Source: Promethearchaeota archaeon (lineage in GTDB: Archaea; Asgardarchaeota; Lokiarchaeia; Sigyniarchaeales; Promethearchaeaceae). Taken from it: a stretch of DNA of 36,228 bases. This document shows, piece by piece, positions 1-9,039 of the stretch. The notes below the pieces were generated by a model that saw nothing but the letters and a program-made list of their open reading frames with translations, had not been told where the DNA came from and searched no databases. The translations under genes were made by a program, and so were the position numbers. The DNA lies in NCBI GenBank assembly GCA_004524545.1, contig SDNX01000014.1, forward strand, positions 1 to 36,228. Direction: 5' to 3'. Every line of letters starts with the position of its first letter. Positions within the stretch are counted from its first letter, which is position 1.

Positions 1-10
1 AATTACATAT

Positions 11-241
11 GTGAGTCCGATAAGACTTACCTTGGTTATAACTATTGTAGTTCTATTTTCGTCCGGTGTGGTTCTATCTCTAAGAAATTATTCGCAAAGT
101 AATAAAAAGGAAAAACTGGAATGGACTATTAAAAATACTATAAAATGCCCGACATGTGGATCAAAATACATGAAAGGAGTGCAATATTGTACAGTATGTG
201 GGTATACATTTGAGAAACCGAACGAGTATAAAAATTATTGA
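11..241 (+). CDS. Small membrane-anchored zinc-ribbon protein, possibly 5'-truncated
   Basis: This reads from a GTG at base 11, but the frame is open all the way to the left edge, so the true start may lie outside the window. The visible 76 residues begin with one hydrophobic segment (about residues 5-24), followed by a basic linker and a zinc ribbon made of two CxxC knuckles (CPTC and CTVC, about residues 46-63). Such rubredoxin-like ribbons at the end of a membrane anchor are common in archaeal proteins of unknown role. No function is assigned. The next gene downstream is on the opposite strand, so nothing can be inferred from operon context. Confidence 0.5.
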   Translation: MSPIRLTLVITIVVLFSSGVVLSLRNYSQSNKKEKLEWTIKNTIKCPTCGSKYMKGVQYCTVCGYTFEKPNEYKNY

Positions 242-267
242 AAACTATATGGTAGTCATTATATTTT

Positions 268-975
268 TTATATTGCCCGAAAGATCACAATATAGAATGA
301 TGTGGCTCCGATCAGGACTAAAACGTGCCATAAGTCATGTGGACCAAAAATTCCCGGCCATAATTTCGGTTTTTTTGTTATGTAAAATATGGTTCCCCCA
401 GCATATGCGAGACCTCCTAAGATCATGAATATAAGATCAACCCAATGCCAACCTACGAAAATTTTATGCACACCAGCAAATACCATGAATCCTTGAACTA
501 GATATACTCCGGCAGTAAACCAACGAGGAGTTCGAATCTCAAAAAGCTTAACGGTCATTCCTGCAAGTGCAAACACCCATTGTGCACTGAGCATTCCGAT
601 AAACCAGCTAATCTCCCCCTCCTGAAAGAGAAATATATATAACATGGGAGTATAAGTCCCCGCAATCAGAAAGAAAATTGCAATTTCATCTAATTTTGCC
701 CATACATCATGGTCATGTTCCGAAACACTCTGTGAATGGCACATCGCGCTCGATCCAAATAAGAAAATATTGGTGAATCCGTAAAATATACCGAGAACTA
801 TACTCCAAGGGTCACCACGTGCTTTTATCCCAATTAAAATAGTCCCAATTATAGAAAGGGCAGCTCCTACTAAATGGGAATAAGTAGAAAATCGTTCTTC
901 TGGAAGTTTAATAAATGGATTAAAAAGTTTTCCCCTCCTACTTTTCACTTCTTGTAATTCTTGAATTTGTGACAT
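268..975 (-). CDS. PAQR / hemolysin III family membrane protein
   Basis: This is a polytopic membrane protein of about 235 residues with seven probable transmembrane segments. The family signature is visible: an N-terminal FSTYSHLVGAAL segment, a central CHSQS...DHDVWAKLDEIAIFFLIAGTYTP block, and a C-terminal GPHDLWHV segment that supplies the HxxxH pair. PAQR proteins (adiponectin receptors, bacterial YqfA/HlyIII) are thought to be zinc-dependent membrane hydrolases acting on ceramide-like lipids, and these His/Asp/Ser positions form the metal site. I chose ATG at 975; the frame also opens at a TTG at 996. The gene seems to be a single unit with its promoter in the AT-rich gap at 976-1179. 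The family call is firm, but the substrate is unknown. Confidence 0.85.
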   Translation of the reverse strand: MSQIQELQEVKSRRGKLFNPFIKLPEERFSTYSHLVGAALSIIGTILIGIKARGDPWSIVLGIFYGFTNIFLFGSSAMCHSQSVSEHDHDVWAKLDEIAIFFLIAGTYTPMLYIFLFQEGEISWFIGMLSAQWVFALAGMTVKLFEIRTPRWFTAGVYLVQGFMVFAGVHKIFVGWHWVDLIFMILGGLAYAGGTIFYITKKPKLWPGIFGPHDLWHVLVLIGATSFYIVIFRAI

Positions 976-1179
976 AACTTGCGCTTTATTCCCCAATTTT
1001 TTGTGTTCAAATTACTAGAAAAAGAAAACCCATTAAAACCATATGTATTCTAATCGTGTTCTAAACTCTTTGGTTGATTATTCAAGTGATCGGTTAACTA
1101 AAGTCGTACTACTAAAATTTCGAAATTCATACTAAAATAATAAAAAAAAAAGATTACAAAAATAAGACTAAATCTCTGC
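976..1179. promoter_or_regulatory. AT-rich intergenic gap upstream of the PAQR gene
   Basis: About 200 bases lie between the end of the membrane protein gene at 1180 and the start of the PAQR gene; both are on the minus strand. The gap contains a perfect 12-base palindrome, AATTTCGAAATT, at 1116-1127. It also has an A-tract at 1140-1151, which reads as a T-rich stretch on the plus strand. It probably carries the PAQR promoter. I see no gene in it. Confidence 0.3.
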
Positions 1180-2265
1180 TTATGCCCTAATTTTCTTCCT
1201 TATCTTGAAAATGTAGGCGACACCCAGCCAAATTCCGGGAAAAATCACAATTAAACCAAAAAGGCAGTTCATCAGAATTATCAAATAAAGATTGATACCG
1301 CTAATTAAATAAAGGAGATTGTTGATGATTGTGTAAACTGTGATGATTCCTATCAATGCCCATTCCAAAAAAAACCAGAGACTGATAGTTCTCATTCCTG
1401 ATTTTGGATGAGTTTCAGTAAACCATAGCCCTTTCTGTGAGGTTACAGACATTCCTTTTATAGCACTCGACATTATGAGAATACCGATAAAAACATATAT
1501 TATTCTTAGGACCTCGTTTGAAAATACCAAAAAAACACGAGATAGGATAGCTGAGGTAAATAGTATCACCCCCCAAATCAAACCCAGTAAATCTCCATGA
1601 TTACTATTTTCTTTTCCTCTAGCGGAAATATCTAGAGTCTGTGTGATTTCGAATAGGAAATCTCTTTTTTTTTGGGAAGTCAAAAAGATAGGAATTTGCA
1701 TAATTATTCTGTCAATTTCTAAGGAATGTAACCGAATTTCGCCAGGTGTGAAAAAGATCACAAACACAATTGCAATTACGTTGAAACTCGCTTGAAGAAT
1801 ATAGTAAAGACCTGTGTCGATTCCTGTACCATAAACTGCATGATATGTAAGAAGGCTTATTCCATCAATATATAGATAATACGATGAGAGAACCAGAACT
1901 ATTGCTCCTATTGCACTCATTCGTAGTTTCGTGTTTGAAATAGAGAGGGTTGTCACAGAATCACTTCTAAGTGAAACTTTTTGGCGGATTAGTCCATTCT
2001 TCTCATAGAAATGCAAAACTTCCCCCTCTCGGGTAATTTCAATGAAGCCTAATGAACAGAAAAAGGTGATGAGATATCCGATCGCAACAAGGCTAGGAAA
2101 CAATGCAGTTGGATACCATAAAGAAGGACCTCCCAAGAAAAAGAAATTTCCATCATCTAATTCCTGTACAATGTTTATTCCCCATCGTTTCCATTGTAAA
2201 ATGGAAATAAAGGCAATGAGAACACCCGCAATGAGGAGATTCCATTTCCCTATGTGAAATTTCAT
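1180..2265 (-). CDS. Polytopic membrane protein, function unknown
   Basis: A protein of about 361 residues with roughly eight hydrophobic segments spread along its length and a basic C-terminus (KIRKKIRA). I chose the ATG at 2265 rather than the longer frame start at 2328. The short start follows a purine-rich site (GGGGGTAGAG), begins a credible first transmembrane segment, and overlaps the upstream stop as ATGA, the classic arrangement for translational coupling. The upstream partner is the anchored helical-barrel protein at 2262-3839, so the two products probably act together at the membrane. No known family was recognised. The protein has no obvious catalytic motif. Confidence 0.75.
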   Translation of the reverse strand: MKFHIGKWNLLIAGVLIAFISILQWKRWGINIVQELDDGNFFFLGGPSLWYPTALFPSLVAIGYLITFFCSLGFIEITREGEVLHFYEKNGLIRQKVSLRSDSVTTLSISNTKLRMSAIGAIVLVLSSYYLYIDGISLLTYHAVYGTGIDTGLYYILQASFNVIAIVFVIFFTPGEIRLHSLEIDRIIMQIPIFLTSQKKRDFLFEITQTLDISARGKENSNHGDLLGLIWGVILFTSAILSRVFLVFSNEVLRIIYVFIGILIMSSAIKGMSVTSQKGLWFTETHPKSGMRTISLWFFLEWALIGIITVYTIINNLLYLISGINLYLIILMNCLFGLIVIFPGIWLGVAYIFKIRKKIRA

Positions 2266-3839
2266 ATCTCTACCCCCGTTGATCTCACTCCACTTGCTGG
2301 AAAATATCCTGCACCCCGAGCCATCCAATATACTATTGTGAAACTGAATCCTGCATATTCATATCGTGCATTTATATCTCCTAATTCATCAGTATAGTCC
2401 TCAAATGGATTTTCTTCCCAAATGAAAATATCACCTGGCATAAATTCCACAGTTTGAGGTTTACTGAAGAAAACATCATCACGTTCGATCTCGAAGTAAA
2501 ATGGGCGATACAACCAGCCTAACCAATTATTATCCAAAAAATCATTCAGTTCATTAATTGCTACAACGGGAACGTAACTGCTATCTAATGAAGAATTTTT
2601 ATGACCCAACCGTCTATCAGGAAAATGATATTCGCAATCATATCGCATAAGTTGATCTTCTACATCTCTCTCGAGGATTGGGTTTTCTCCTGGTAAATCA
2701 TTAAGAATCAGTAAAATCATATTATAGAAAGGATTTCGATGGTTATCGGTGAAGGAGAATATTGACTCATCAAATTCCTTGTAATATAATGTTCGAAGTT
2801 GAGGATCCGTTTCCAACATAAGAAGCGCAAAACACACATGATAACTGAATGCGAATGCGTAGTAATTTGCAACTACCTCGATTTGCGAACCCATGGTAGC
2901 CCATTGTCCAAATAACTCCTCCACTACGTAATGATAATAAATTTGGTTATACTTTTCAGGGAAAGCGAGAGCTCCTAATTTCAACACTAAAGCTGCCCAC
3001 GCTCCACTTTGAAAAAATCGAACCTTCATAGAGACTCCCGTTAGTCCCCCATGCCAATCAATTCCTAACCAGCTCGTTTCGAGGAAGTTGTGTGCCACTT
3101 GATCAATCATTAATTTCGCTGTCGCTTGGATGTCTGGTTCTTGCACATATTTATAGACGAAACTCAATCCCCCTAAAAATCCGCTATATTCGTCTAAAGA
3201 TGTATAGCCTCGCCATCGAAAGTTGGAATAAGGTCCTGTGCCGTTATGGTGTTGAGTGTATCTATCATCATTATTGAGATTCGTGTCTTGAAAATAGAAT
3301 TCAGAAATATTTCGTAATGCAGGGTCAGCCCACCCCCTTGCTAGGATTCCTCCGTATTCTGAGCCTAATCCTCCGTTTGGAACGGCTAGCTGCATAGACA
3401 TGCCATGAAACAATTTCCGTATGACCCGTAAACTATCGGTCTTCATACTAAGGTCATTTTCCCTTATTGCTGTAAGGTATTTGTACACCCATGCTGTGAT
3501 TGCTAAACCTGTCCACTGGCCAGTATTATCCGAATATTGATAATAGTCGACCGTAGTGCAAGAATTATCCGTAAATACCGTATCCGTACTCATATTCAAA
3601 GGCATATGAAATTCTTCAAACCGAGAATCATAGTATTCAGCCATCTCTGCAAATCGCGTATAATTTCCATTAATGAAACTACTAGGATCTGGCTCATATT
3701 CTTGTGTAAATGCTGCTAAATCATTGAATTTTCTTTTGACATCTACTGCAAATAATGAAACAAGGATAATTGGGAGAGTTACCACACAAACCTTGATGAT
3801 TTGGACCCATTTTCGGGGTTTATGTTTGCGAATTCTCAT
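2262..3839 (-). CDS. Membrane-anchored helical-barrel-like protein, possible glycan-active enzyme
   Basis: This protein of about 525 residues has an N-terminal anchor (about residues 12-32, after RIRKHKPRKW) and a large extracellular part. That part contains repeated helical segments with aromatic and glycine-rich turns, for example GQWTGLAITAWVYKYL, DEYSGFLGGLSFVYKYV and GIDWHGGLTGVS. This style is seen in (alpha/alpha)6 toroid glycoside hydrolases, lyases and epimerases, but I cannot name the family. The frame extends to 4016. I chose ATG at 3839 because the extension overlaps the promoter side of a plus-strand gene and adds a low-complexity hydrophobic stretch. The stop overlaps the next start (ATGA), so it is coupled to the membrane protein at 1180-2265. 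Its location beside a GH2 gene, an esterase and a sugar symporter supports a role in carbohydrate processing. Confidence 0.7.
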   Translation of the reverse strand: MRIRKHKPRKWVQIIKVCVVTLPIILVSLFAVDVKRKFNDLAAFTQEYEPDPSSFINGNYTRFAEMAEYYDSRFEEFHMPLNMSTDTVFTDNSCTTVDYYQYSDNTGQWTGLAITAWVYKYLTAIRENDLSMKTDSLRVIRKLFHGMSMQLAVPNGGLGSEYGGILARGWADPALRNISEFYFQDTNLNNDDRYTQHHNGTGPYSNFRWRGYTSLDEYSGFLGGLSFVYKYVQEPDIQATAKLMIDQVAHNFLETSWLGIDWHGGLTGVSMKVRFFQSGAWAALVLKLGALAFPEKYNQIYYHYVVEELFGQWATMGSQIEVVANYYAFAFSYHVCFALLMLETDPQLRTLYYKEFDESIFSFTDNHRNPFYNMILLILNDLPGENPILERDVEDQLMRYDCEYHFPDRRLGHKNSSLDSSYVPVVAINELNDFLDNNWLGWLYRPFYFEIERDDVFFSKPQTVEFMPGDIFIWEENPFEDYTDELGDINARYEYAGFSFTIVYWMARGAGYFPASGVRSTGVEI

Positions 3840-3959
3840 TTGACTAATGATATTTCTAACTATATCTATAAAACTGCTTCTAATAGGGGAAACTTTCGAT
3901 AAATTATATGAGTGGATTTTTTTATATCTAAACGATATCCAAAAGTTAGTGAAGAGAGT

Positions 3960-4349
3960 ATGGCAAAAAAATATCTCAAATGTAAAAAATGCAAATATGC
4001 ATTTCTCATACGCCAATCTGAAGGAATTGAAAAAATATCATGTCAATATTGCGGAAAAATTAGCCCTACAGAAGAATTCGAGGAACTCTCTCCAGATGAA
4101 TATGGGAATGGGTATAAACTCTCTCTCAATGAATTCAAATATGTCTTGAGAGATGCAAGCAAATTTATGATTAAAGCATTTTTTCGAAAAAATATTGATA
4201 TTTATAATTTAGAGATTCACAAGAAAGATTATGTTTTTAGAGATAGCGATGGTTTAGAACGAACTGTTGAAGAAGTGCATTATCTTATCCAAACCGATAT
4301 CGTTCTGCAAAGGAAATTTTACGCCATTTACACAGACTTGTATCGATGA
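3960..4349 (+). CDS. Small zinc-ribbon protein, function unknown
   Basis: A soluble protein of about 129 residues that starts at ATG 3960 after a GAAGAGAG purine stretch; an upstream in-frame ATG at 3912 is less convincing. Residues 8-34 form a zinc ribbon (CKKC ... CQYC), and the remaining part is a charged alpha/beta region with no recognisable domain. It is the only plus-strand gene inside the otherwise minus-strand block from 1180 to 10449. It sits between the GH2 fusion gene and the helical-barrel gene and therefore splits that block into two transcription units. Regulator or nucleic-acid-binding roles are typical of such ribbons, but nothing here proves one. Confidence 0.65.
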   Translation: MAKKYLKCKKCKYAFLIRQSEGIEKISCQYCGKISPTEEFEELSPDEYGNGYKLSLNEFKYVLRDASKFMIKAFFRKNIDIYNLEIHKKDYVFRDSDGLERTVEEVHYLIQTDIVLQRKFYAIYTDLYR

Positions 4350-4378
4350 GTTTCCTATAGGGAGAATAAAAAAAGTGA

Positions 4379-7300
4379 TTATAGGTTGGAAATTGTGAAA
4401 TTTCCATAAATATTATTCATTACGTTTGCAGTTGGATATTTCACTGTTCCATCGAGGTTATATACGCCCATTCCGTTCGAATACCATCCTTGTGTGTTAC
4501 TGCTATGCCCAAAATAATCAAATCCGATCCACCATGTAAATCCCGCAGCATTGAATTCTTGGAAAGCACGTACTGTTTCATTCAGACAATTGATTTGATT
4601 TTCCCAATTTGGCACCCATTCGGTTCCATTCCATGTATTTTCTCTCCAGTAACCAAATTCCGTATTTACAATTGGTTTTCCGGGGTTATTTGCAGTCCAC
4701 TCTGCCAGAGATTTTACAGATTCTTCATAAAACGCGTACCGCACCCCATCAAATGTACCTCCGTAATTGTTTGGGCTGATAACGGGTAATTCAGCATCTT
4801 CAAATCCGATATGCCATGTATGACTTGAAACGGCCGCATAACTGAAAAATCGTGTACCATCTATTTGATCAAGGAGACATTTTGACACTTTAAGAAATCG
4901 AATGCAATCCCCAGCTGCCCAAGGCTCGTTAGGTCCTCCCCAGAAGAGAATTCCAGGCCTATTGATATTTGGATACACGGTCTGAATCCAAATCGGGACT
5001 ATCGAATTTCTAGCAAACATGTTTGTGAAATCGATTTCGTTCATCCAACAGGTTGGGGACTCAGCCCATGATGCAATTCCCATTCGTTCTGCAAAGAGAT
5101 ACCAATTGGGATGCATAGGATATGCACTCAACCGGATGAAATTCACACTAATGTTCTTGAGCAATTCTAATTTCCACACAATCTGCCAATCTTCAACCGA
5201 CGTTCCATATGGATCATACATTTCTTCATGCAACGATGCTCCAGCAAGTTTTAAATCTGCACCATTAAGAAGAATTTGCGTCCCATTGGTTTCTATGGTA
5301 CGAAATCCAGTTTGTGTACAAAGTTTATCAATGGGATCACTGCTGTGACTTGAGACAGTGAGATTCACTTCCGCTAAATAGAGTTTGGGATTTCTTGTGG
5401 ACCAAAAATCTACATTGCGCAATTCAAAGGTAAATCTATGTGTTGTGTAGTCTGTTCCTTCTTCTCCTATAAGAGGAAAATTATGGGATTTGGTGTTCAT
5501 GATGGGTTCAGAAAAGTTAGCATATTTCCAAGTATTTCGGTCTCCTATTGCAGAAGAATTCGGAAATTCCAATGGATAGAAGTTTAGTGTAATGTTTGCT
5601 ATTTCGCCAGTAATTGACCCTTCAGCAGGACATCTCACGACAACATCCGTTTGGACAGAAATATTTCCGTTTAGATGATTTTGAGTTTCATGTTCCAAGA
5701 CTTTCACATCAGTGCGCACGATAGATGCTTGGGGTATTGCTTCTAAATGAATTTCGCGAGTAATACCCCCATATTTGAAGAAATCGATATGTGCGGGAAG
5801 ATGTCTTCCATCCCAGATGGTTTTTGAATCCATAGTTTCCTCCCAAGATGGATCATCCACCCGAATAGCAATAGTATTCTCCTGTCCCGGAGATATTTCA
5901 TCTGTAACATCAAACACAAATTGAAATTGCGTAATTTCATGGAATCCAATATAAATACCGTTGATCCATAAATCTAACACATATCCCCCCCCATAGAACT
6001 TCATTAAAAGTTGATGGTCATTAAAATAGGACGGGATCTCTACAATTTTTCTATACCAAATTACTCCGTACCTGTGTTCGTCTACAACTGCATTACGATA
6101 AGGAAAACTATGCGGTTTAGGTAAATATATATCCTCCCACTCACTATCATCGAAATTCAGAGTATGTTGTCCTTGGGATAATTCTGCGATAACTTCATCT
6201 GAACGTGTATAAAATGAAATATCGTGGCTTTTATTTGTTGGATACCACTTCCAGGTTCCGTTTAGGTCTAGGTCATATCGATTTCCTCCCGAATCATTCA
6301 GAGGTTGTTTTTCAAAAGATGGATAAACTACATCCCCTTGGAACGGAACATCAACTCCTTTGATGTTTATCAATCGTTCATTATATGGTAACACTACAGA
6401 TGGAACGGTTATTCCTAGTGGTGCATAAAAAATGAAAGTATACGGTAAAAATATCGACAATAATATTATCAGAACGGAAATTCGAGCCCTTTTCTCAACA
6501 TTTGATATCTTTTTGACCAAAAGCACTTTTATTCTATCTGCAATTGAGGGAATATAGGTTATTATGGTACTTCCCAGTAGCAAAGGAAGAACAGTCCACC
6601 AGAAACTGTCATATCTCAATGGAAATTGGATGCAAACTATAACTATCCCAACAAGTTGAATTGTTCCAAAGATTCCGAGCAAACTATAATGAGTAACTTG
6701 TTTAACTTTAGTCTTACTAACTCGTGTGACAATTTGTATCGTTACCACGCCAAGGATACCTACGATCCAAATAATTGCTCCAAACTCATTCCAAGGCATG
6801 AATACTCCATATATAATTTTCAAACTTCTCCAAAAAACGCTTGTCGGGGCATATTTAAGACACACTACCCAAAAGAGTATTGAGGTGGTAAAACTCGATA
6901 TAGATGCGGTAATTCCTGCATACCGCAGTTTCAAGCGAGAATCTTGATTCCATGTTCGAATTGCTCGTAATACCACCAAAATACACATTCCAATCGATCC
7001 TATGCTTAATAAAATATATACAGGAAGAGCAGCGTTACCGAACATAAAAAATACATAATCTAAAGTGATTCGTTTCTCAAGGTTTACAATGAAAAATAAA
7101 AAGAAGACTGAGAACACAAGAAATCCTACAGGAAGGATGAGCATTGATGGAAATCTTCCTAAATGGAGAATTTCCATATTAATACAGCCTAATATCAATA
7201 GAACTAAATGTCCGGCAATCACAACCCCCATATAGATATAGATTGCCAAAACCCAATTCATTTCAATACCAAGAACTGTTCCTAAAGTTGTATTAAACAA

Positions 7301-7423
7301 GACATAGTAAGTTTGATTAGTTAGAAGAATTAGAATGAAAAATGAACCTAGAATAATGTTAAAAATAGGTGCTATCAACTCAATTTTCAGATTTCTATCA
7401 AAAAATCTGGTTCTAGTTCCCAT
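4379..7423 (-). CDS. Polytopic membrane protein fused to a glycoside hydrolase family 2 enzyme
   Basis: A 1014-residue two-part protein. Residues 1 to about 350 contain roughly ten transmembrane segments. From about residue 370 onward it is a GH2 enzyme: a jelly-roll sugar-binding domain (WYRKIVEIP ... LWINGIYIGFHE ... GGITREIHLEAIP), an immunoglobulin-like domain (about 560-690) and a TIM barrel (about 690-1014). The predicted acid/base is E833 in GGPNEPW and the nucleophile is E922 in NTEFGYW, so the enzyme looks catalytically intact. GH2 members remove beta-linked galactose, glucuronate or mannose; the substrate cannot be told from sequence. The usual GH2 protein has no polytopic membrane domain, so the fusion is unusual and should place the hydrolase at the outer cell surface. 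It is probably in an operon with the esterase (32 bases upstream) and the symporter. Confidence 0.85.
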   Translation of the reverse strand: MGTRTRFFDRNLKIELIAPIFNIILGSFFILILLTNQTYYVLFNTTLGTVLGIEMNWVLAIYIYMGVVIAGHLVLLILGCINMEILHLGRFPSMLILPVGFLVFSVFFLFFIVNLEKRITLDYVFFMFGNAALPVYILLSIGSIGMCILVVLRAIRTWNQDSRLKLRYAGITASISSFTTSILFWVVCLKYAPTSVFWRSLKIIYGVFMPWNEFGAIIWIVGILGVVTIQIVTRVSKTKVKQVTHYSLLGIFGTIQLVGIVIVCIQFPLRYDSFWWTVLPLLLGSTIITYIPSIADRIKVLLVKKISNVEKRARISVLIILLSIFLPYTFIFYAPLGITVPSVVLPYNERLINIKGVDVPFQGDVVYPSFEKQPLNDSGGNRYDLDLNGTWKWYPTNKSHDISFYTRSDEVIAELSQGQHTLNFDDSEWEDIYLPKPHSFPYRNAVVDEHRYGVIWYRKIVEIPSYFNDHQLLMKFYGGGYVLDLWINGIYIGFHEITQFQFVFDVTDEISPGQENTIAIRVDDPSWEETMDSKTIWDGRHLPAHIDFFKYGGITREIHLEAIPQASIVRTDVKVLEHETQNHLNGNISVQTDVVVRCPAEGSITGEIANITLNFYPLEFPNSSAIGDRNTWKYANFSEPIMNTKSHNFPLIGEEGTDYTTHRFTFELRNVDFWSTRNPKLYLAEVNLTVSSHSSDPIDKLCTQTGFRTIETNGTQILLNGADLKLAGASLHEEMYDPYGTSVEDWQIVWKLELLKNISVNFIRLSAYPMHPNWYLFAERMGIASWAESPTCWMNEIDFTNMFARNSIVPIWIQTVYPNINRPGILFWGGPNEPWAAGDCIRFLKVSKCLLDQIDGTRFFSYAAVSSHTWHIGFEDAELPVISPNNYGGTFDGVRYAFYEESVKSLAEWTANNPGKPIVNTEFGYWRENTWNGTEWVPNWENQINCLNETVRAFQEFNAAGFTWWIGFDYFGHSSNTQGWYSNGMGVYNLDGTVKYPTANVMNNIYGNFTISNL

Positions 7424-7455
7424 AAAAAAAGAATAAAATCAAAATTATATATCCT

Positions 7456-8961
7456 TTATGATTGGGAATCAAAAAACTTCTCCCACGCTAGCCGCAGTGA
7501 TTCTCGTGGATTTTTAACAATTTTTGAAGGAACATCAAAAAACATTGTAGATCTCTGACTTTCTTCATATTTTTCCCACGTAGGCAATTCTTTATGGTTC
7601 GGATTTCCTGTTCGTGCAAAGTTGATCCAACTATCCATCATTTGGTCAGATAAATATAATTGTTCCTCGGTTCCTTCCAGCCAGATGTATTCAGCAAAAT
7701 CTTTACTGGTGGGATTCCCAAACACAAACATCAATTCAAAGCAATGGGGTGAGGCATTAATTTTAGGGGCTTTGTAATTAAAAATATACATATATACGTC
7801 ATTTAATGTGCTATGCAGTTCTGCGACCTTATTAGTGAATATCCAAAACGCCATATCCGCTATGAATGCTTCATACATGGCGTATTTATGAAATTTCGGG
7901 ACGGGATAGTATTCCCAATAGGCTTGCATTAATTCCTCAAATCGCTCTTTGGGAAGTTTTATGTCTTTTTGTATTCCCTTCATGATCAATGTTTTAACCA
8001 TCCATTGCTTGAAATTTCCGAAAATTGCTCCGGATGAAAATAATGGCAATTCATCCGCATTCATACCCAATATTAAGGGTATTTCCTTAGCATGACCTGT
8101 TTTCCATGCATTTTTTATATCTTTTGGGATAATTTTTCCATCCGGGAATGGAAAGAAGTATCGGTCAGTCAAGAAGTTCCCTTTCATCATCTTCTTTTCC
8201 GCCTGCATAATGGTTTCAATTGGTAAAACTTGCAATGACTTCAAATCAGCATTTGAGGTTTTCAGATTTTTAAAGAATTTTGTATTTGTCGTTTTTGAAC
8301 CCGCGAATAAATTCATTTTATCATCAAAACTTATGGTCCCACTCTGTCCTATTGCTTTATGAAACAATCCTTTAGCACCTGGTGCTACAATCAACCAACT
8401 AACTGACATCGAACCTGCACTCTGACCAAAGATGGTCACATTCTGTGGGTCACCCCCGTAATCTTCAATATTCTTTTGAATCCATTGTAGAGCGCAGATT
8501 TGATCTTGAATCCCTAAATTTGGTGATATACCTTGATGGTTGAAAAAGCCGAGGACTCCAAGTCGATATTGAATAGACACGACAACAACATCCCCTCTGA
8601 GTGCTAAATATCCCCCATGAAGTCTCGGTCTAGATGCGGATCCAATTGCGAATCCCCCTCCATGTATATAAACCATAACAGGGCGTTGTGTTTCATCAGT
8701 TGCGGGGGTGTATATGTTTAACAACAAACAATCCTCACTTTCGGGAAGATCTATTTGAGGATCATCTTTATGGGATTGATAACACATGGGTCCGTGTTGA
8801 GTTGCATCTTGAGGGGGTTGCCATTCGTCGATAAGCACTGGTGGTTTAAATCTTAGTTCTTCTTCTGGTGCTTTTGCGTACCTAATTCCCAAGAATTCTT
8901 GGTATTGTTCCTGTTGGAGCCCAATGACATCTCCTAACCGAGTTTTAACAGTGATTTTCAT
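7456..8961 (-). CDS. Type-B carboxylesterase
   Basis: A 501-residue alpha/beta-hydrolase of the carboxylesterase/cholinesterase class. Hallmarks are the SEDCLLLNIY signature (about residues 75-84), the oxyanion-hole HGGG (100-103) and the nucleophile elbow GQSAG (179-183, Ser181). A later ASPHCFE segment likely provides the catalytic His. There is no signal peptide, so it acts inside the cell. It would cleave carboxylic esters, perhaps acyl or aromatic esters on imported sugars, because it lies between a GPH symporter (78 bases upstream) and a GH2 hydrolase (32 bases downstream) on the same strand. The length matches the family norm. The specific substrate is not predictable. Confidence 0.9.
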   Translation of the reverse strand: MKITVKTRLGDVIGLQQEQYQEFLGIRYAKAPEEELRFKPPVLIDEWQPPQDATQHGPMCYQSHKDDPQIDLPESEDCLLLNIYTPATDETQRPVMVYIHGGGFAIGSASRPRLHGGYLALRGDVVVVSIQYRLGVLGFFNHQGISPNLGIQDQICALQWIQKNIEDYGGDPQNVTIFGQSAGSMSVSWLIVAPGAKGLFHKAIGQSGTISFDDKMNLFAGSKTTNTKFFKNLKTSNADLKSLQVLPIETIMQAEKKMMKGNFLTDRYFFPFPDGKIIPKDIKNAWKTGHAKEIPLILGMNADELPLFSSGAIFGNFKQWMVKTLIMKGIQKDIKLPKERFEELMQAYWEYYPVPKFHKYAMYEAFIADMAFWIFTNKVAELHSTLNDVYMYIFNYKAPKINASPHCFELMFVFGNPTSKDFAEYIWLEGTEEQLYLSDQMMDSWINFARTGNPNHKELPTWEKYEESQRSTMFFDVPSKIVKNPRESLRLAWEKFFDSQS

Positions 8962-9039
8962 TATATCTCAATATTTTTTGTTAATTTCCGAAATATTTTC
9001 ATCGTCAAAATCTACTAATTGAAAAAAATTAGTAAAAAT

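Noticed and set aside
2042-2257. Plus-strand ORF of 71 codons opposite the membrane protein
   Set aside because: It lies wholly within the coupled minus-strand genes and has no protein-like features.
3840-4016. N-terminal extension of the helical-barrel-like protein
   Set aside because: The extension overlaps the promoter side and start of the plus-strand zinc-ribbon gene and adds an unlikely Phe-rich segment before the real anchor.
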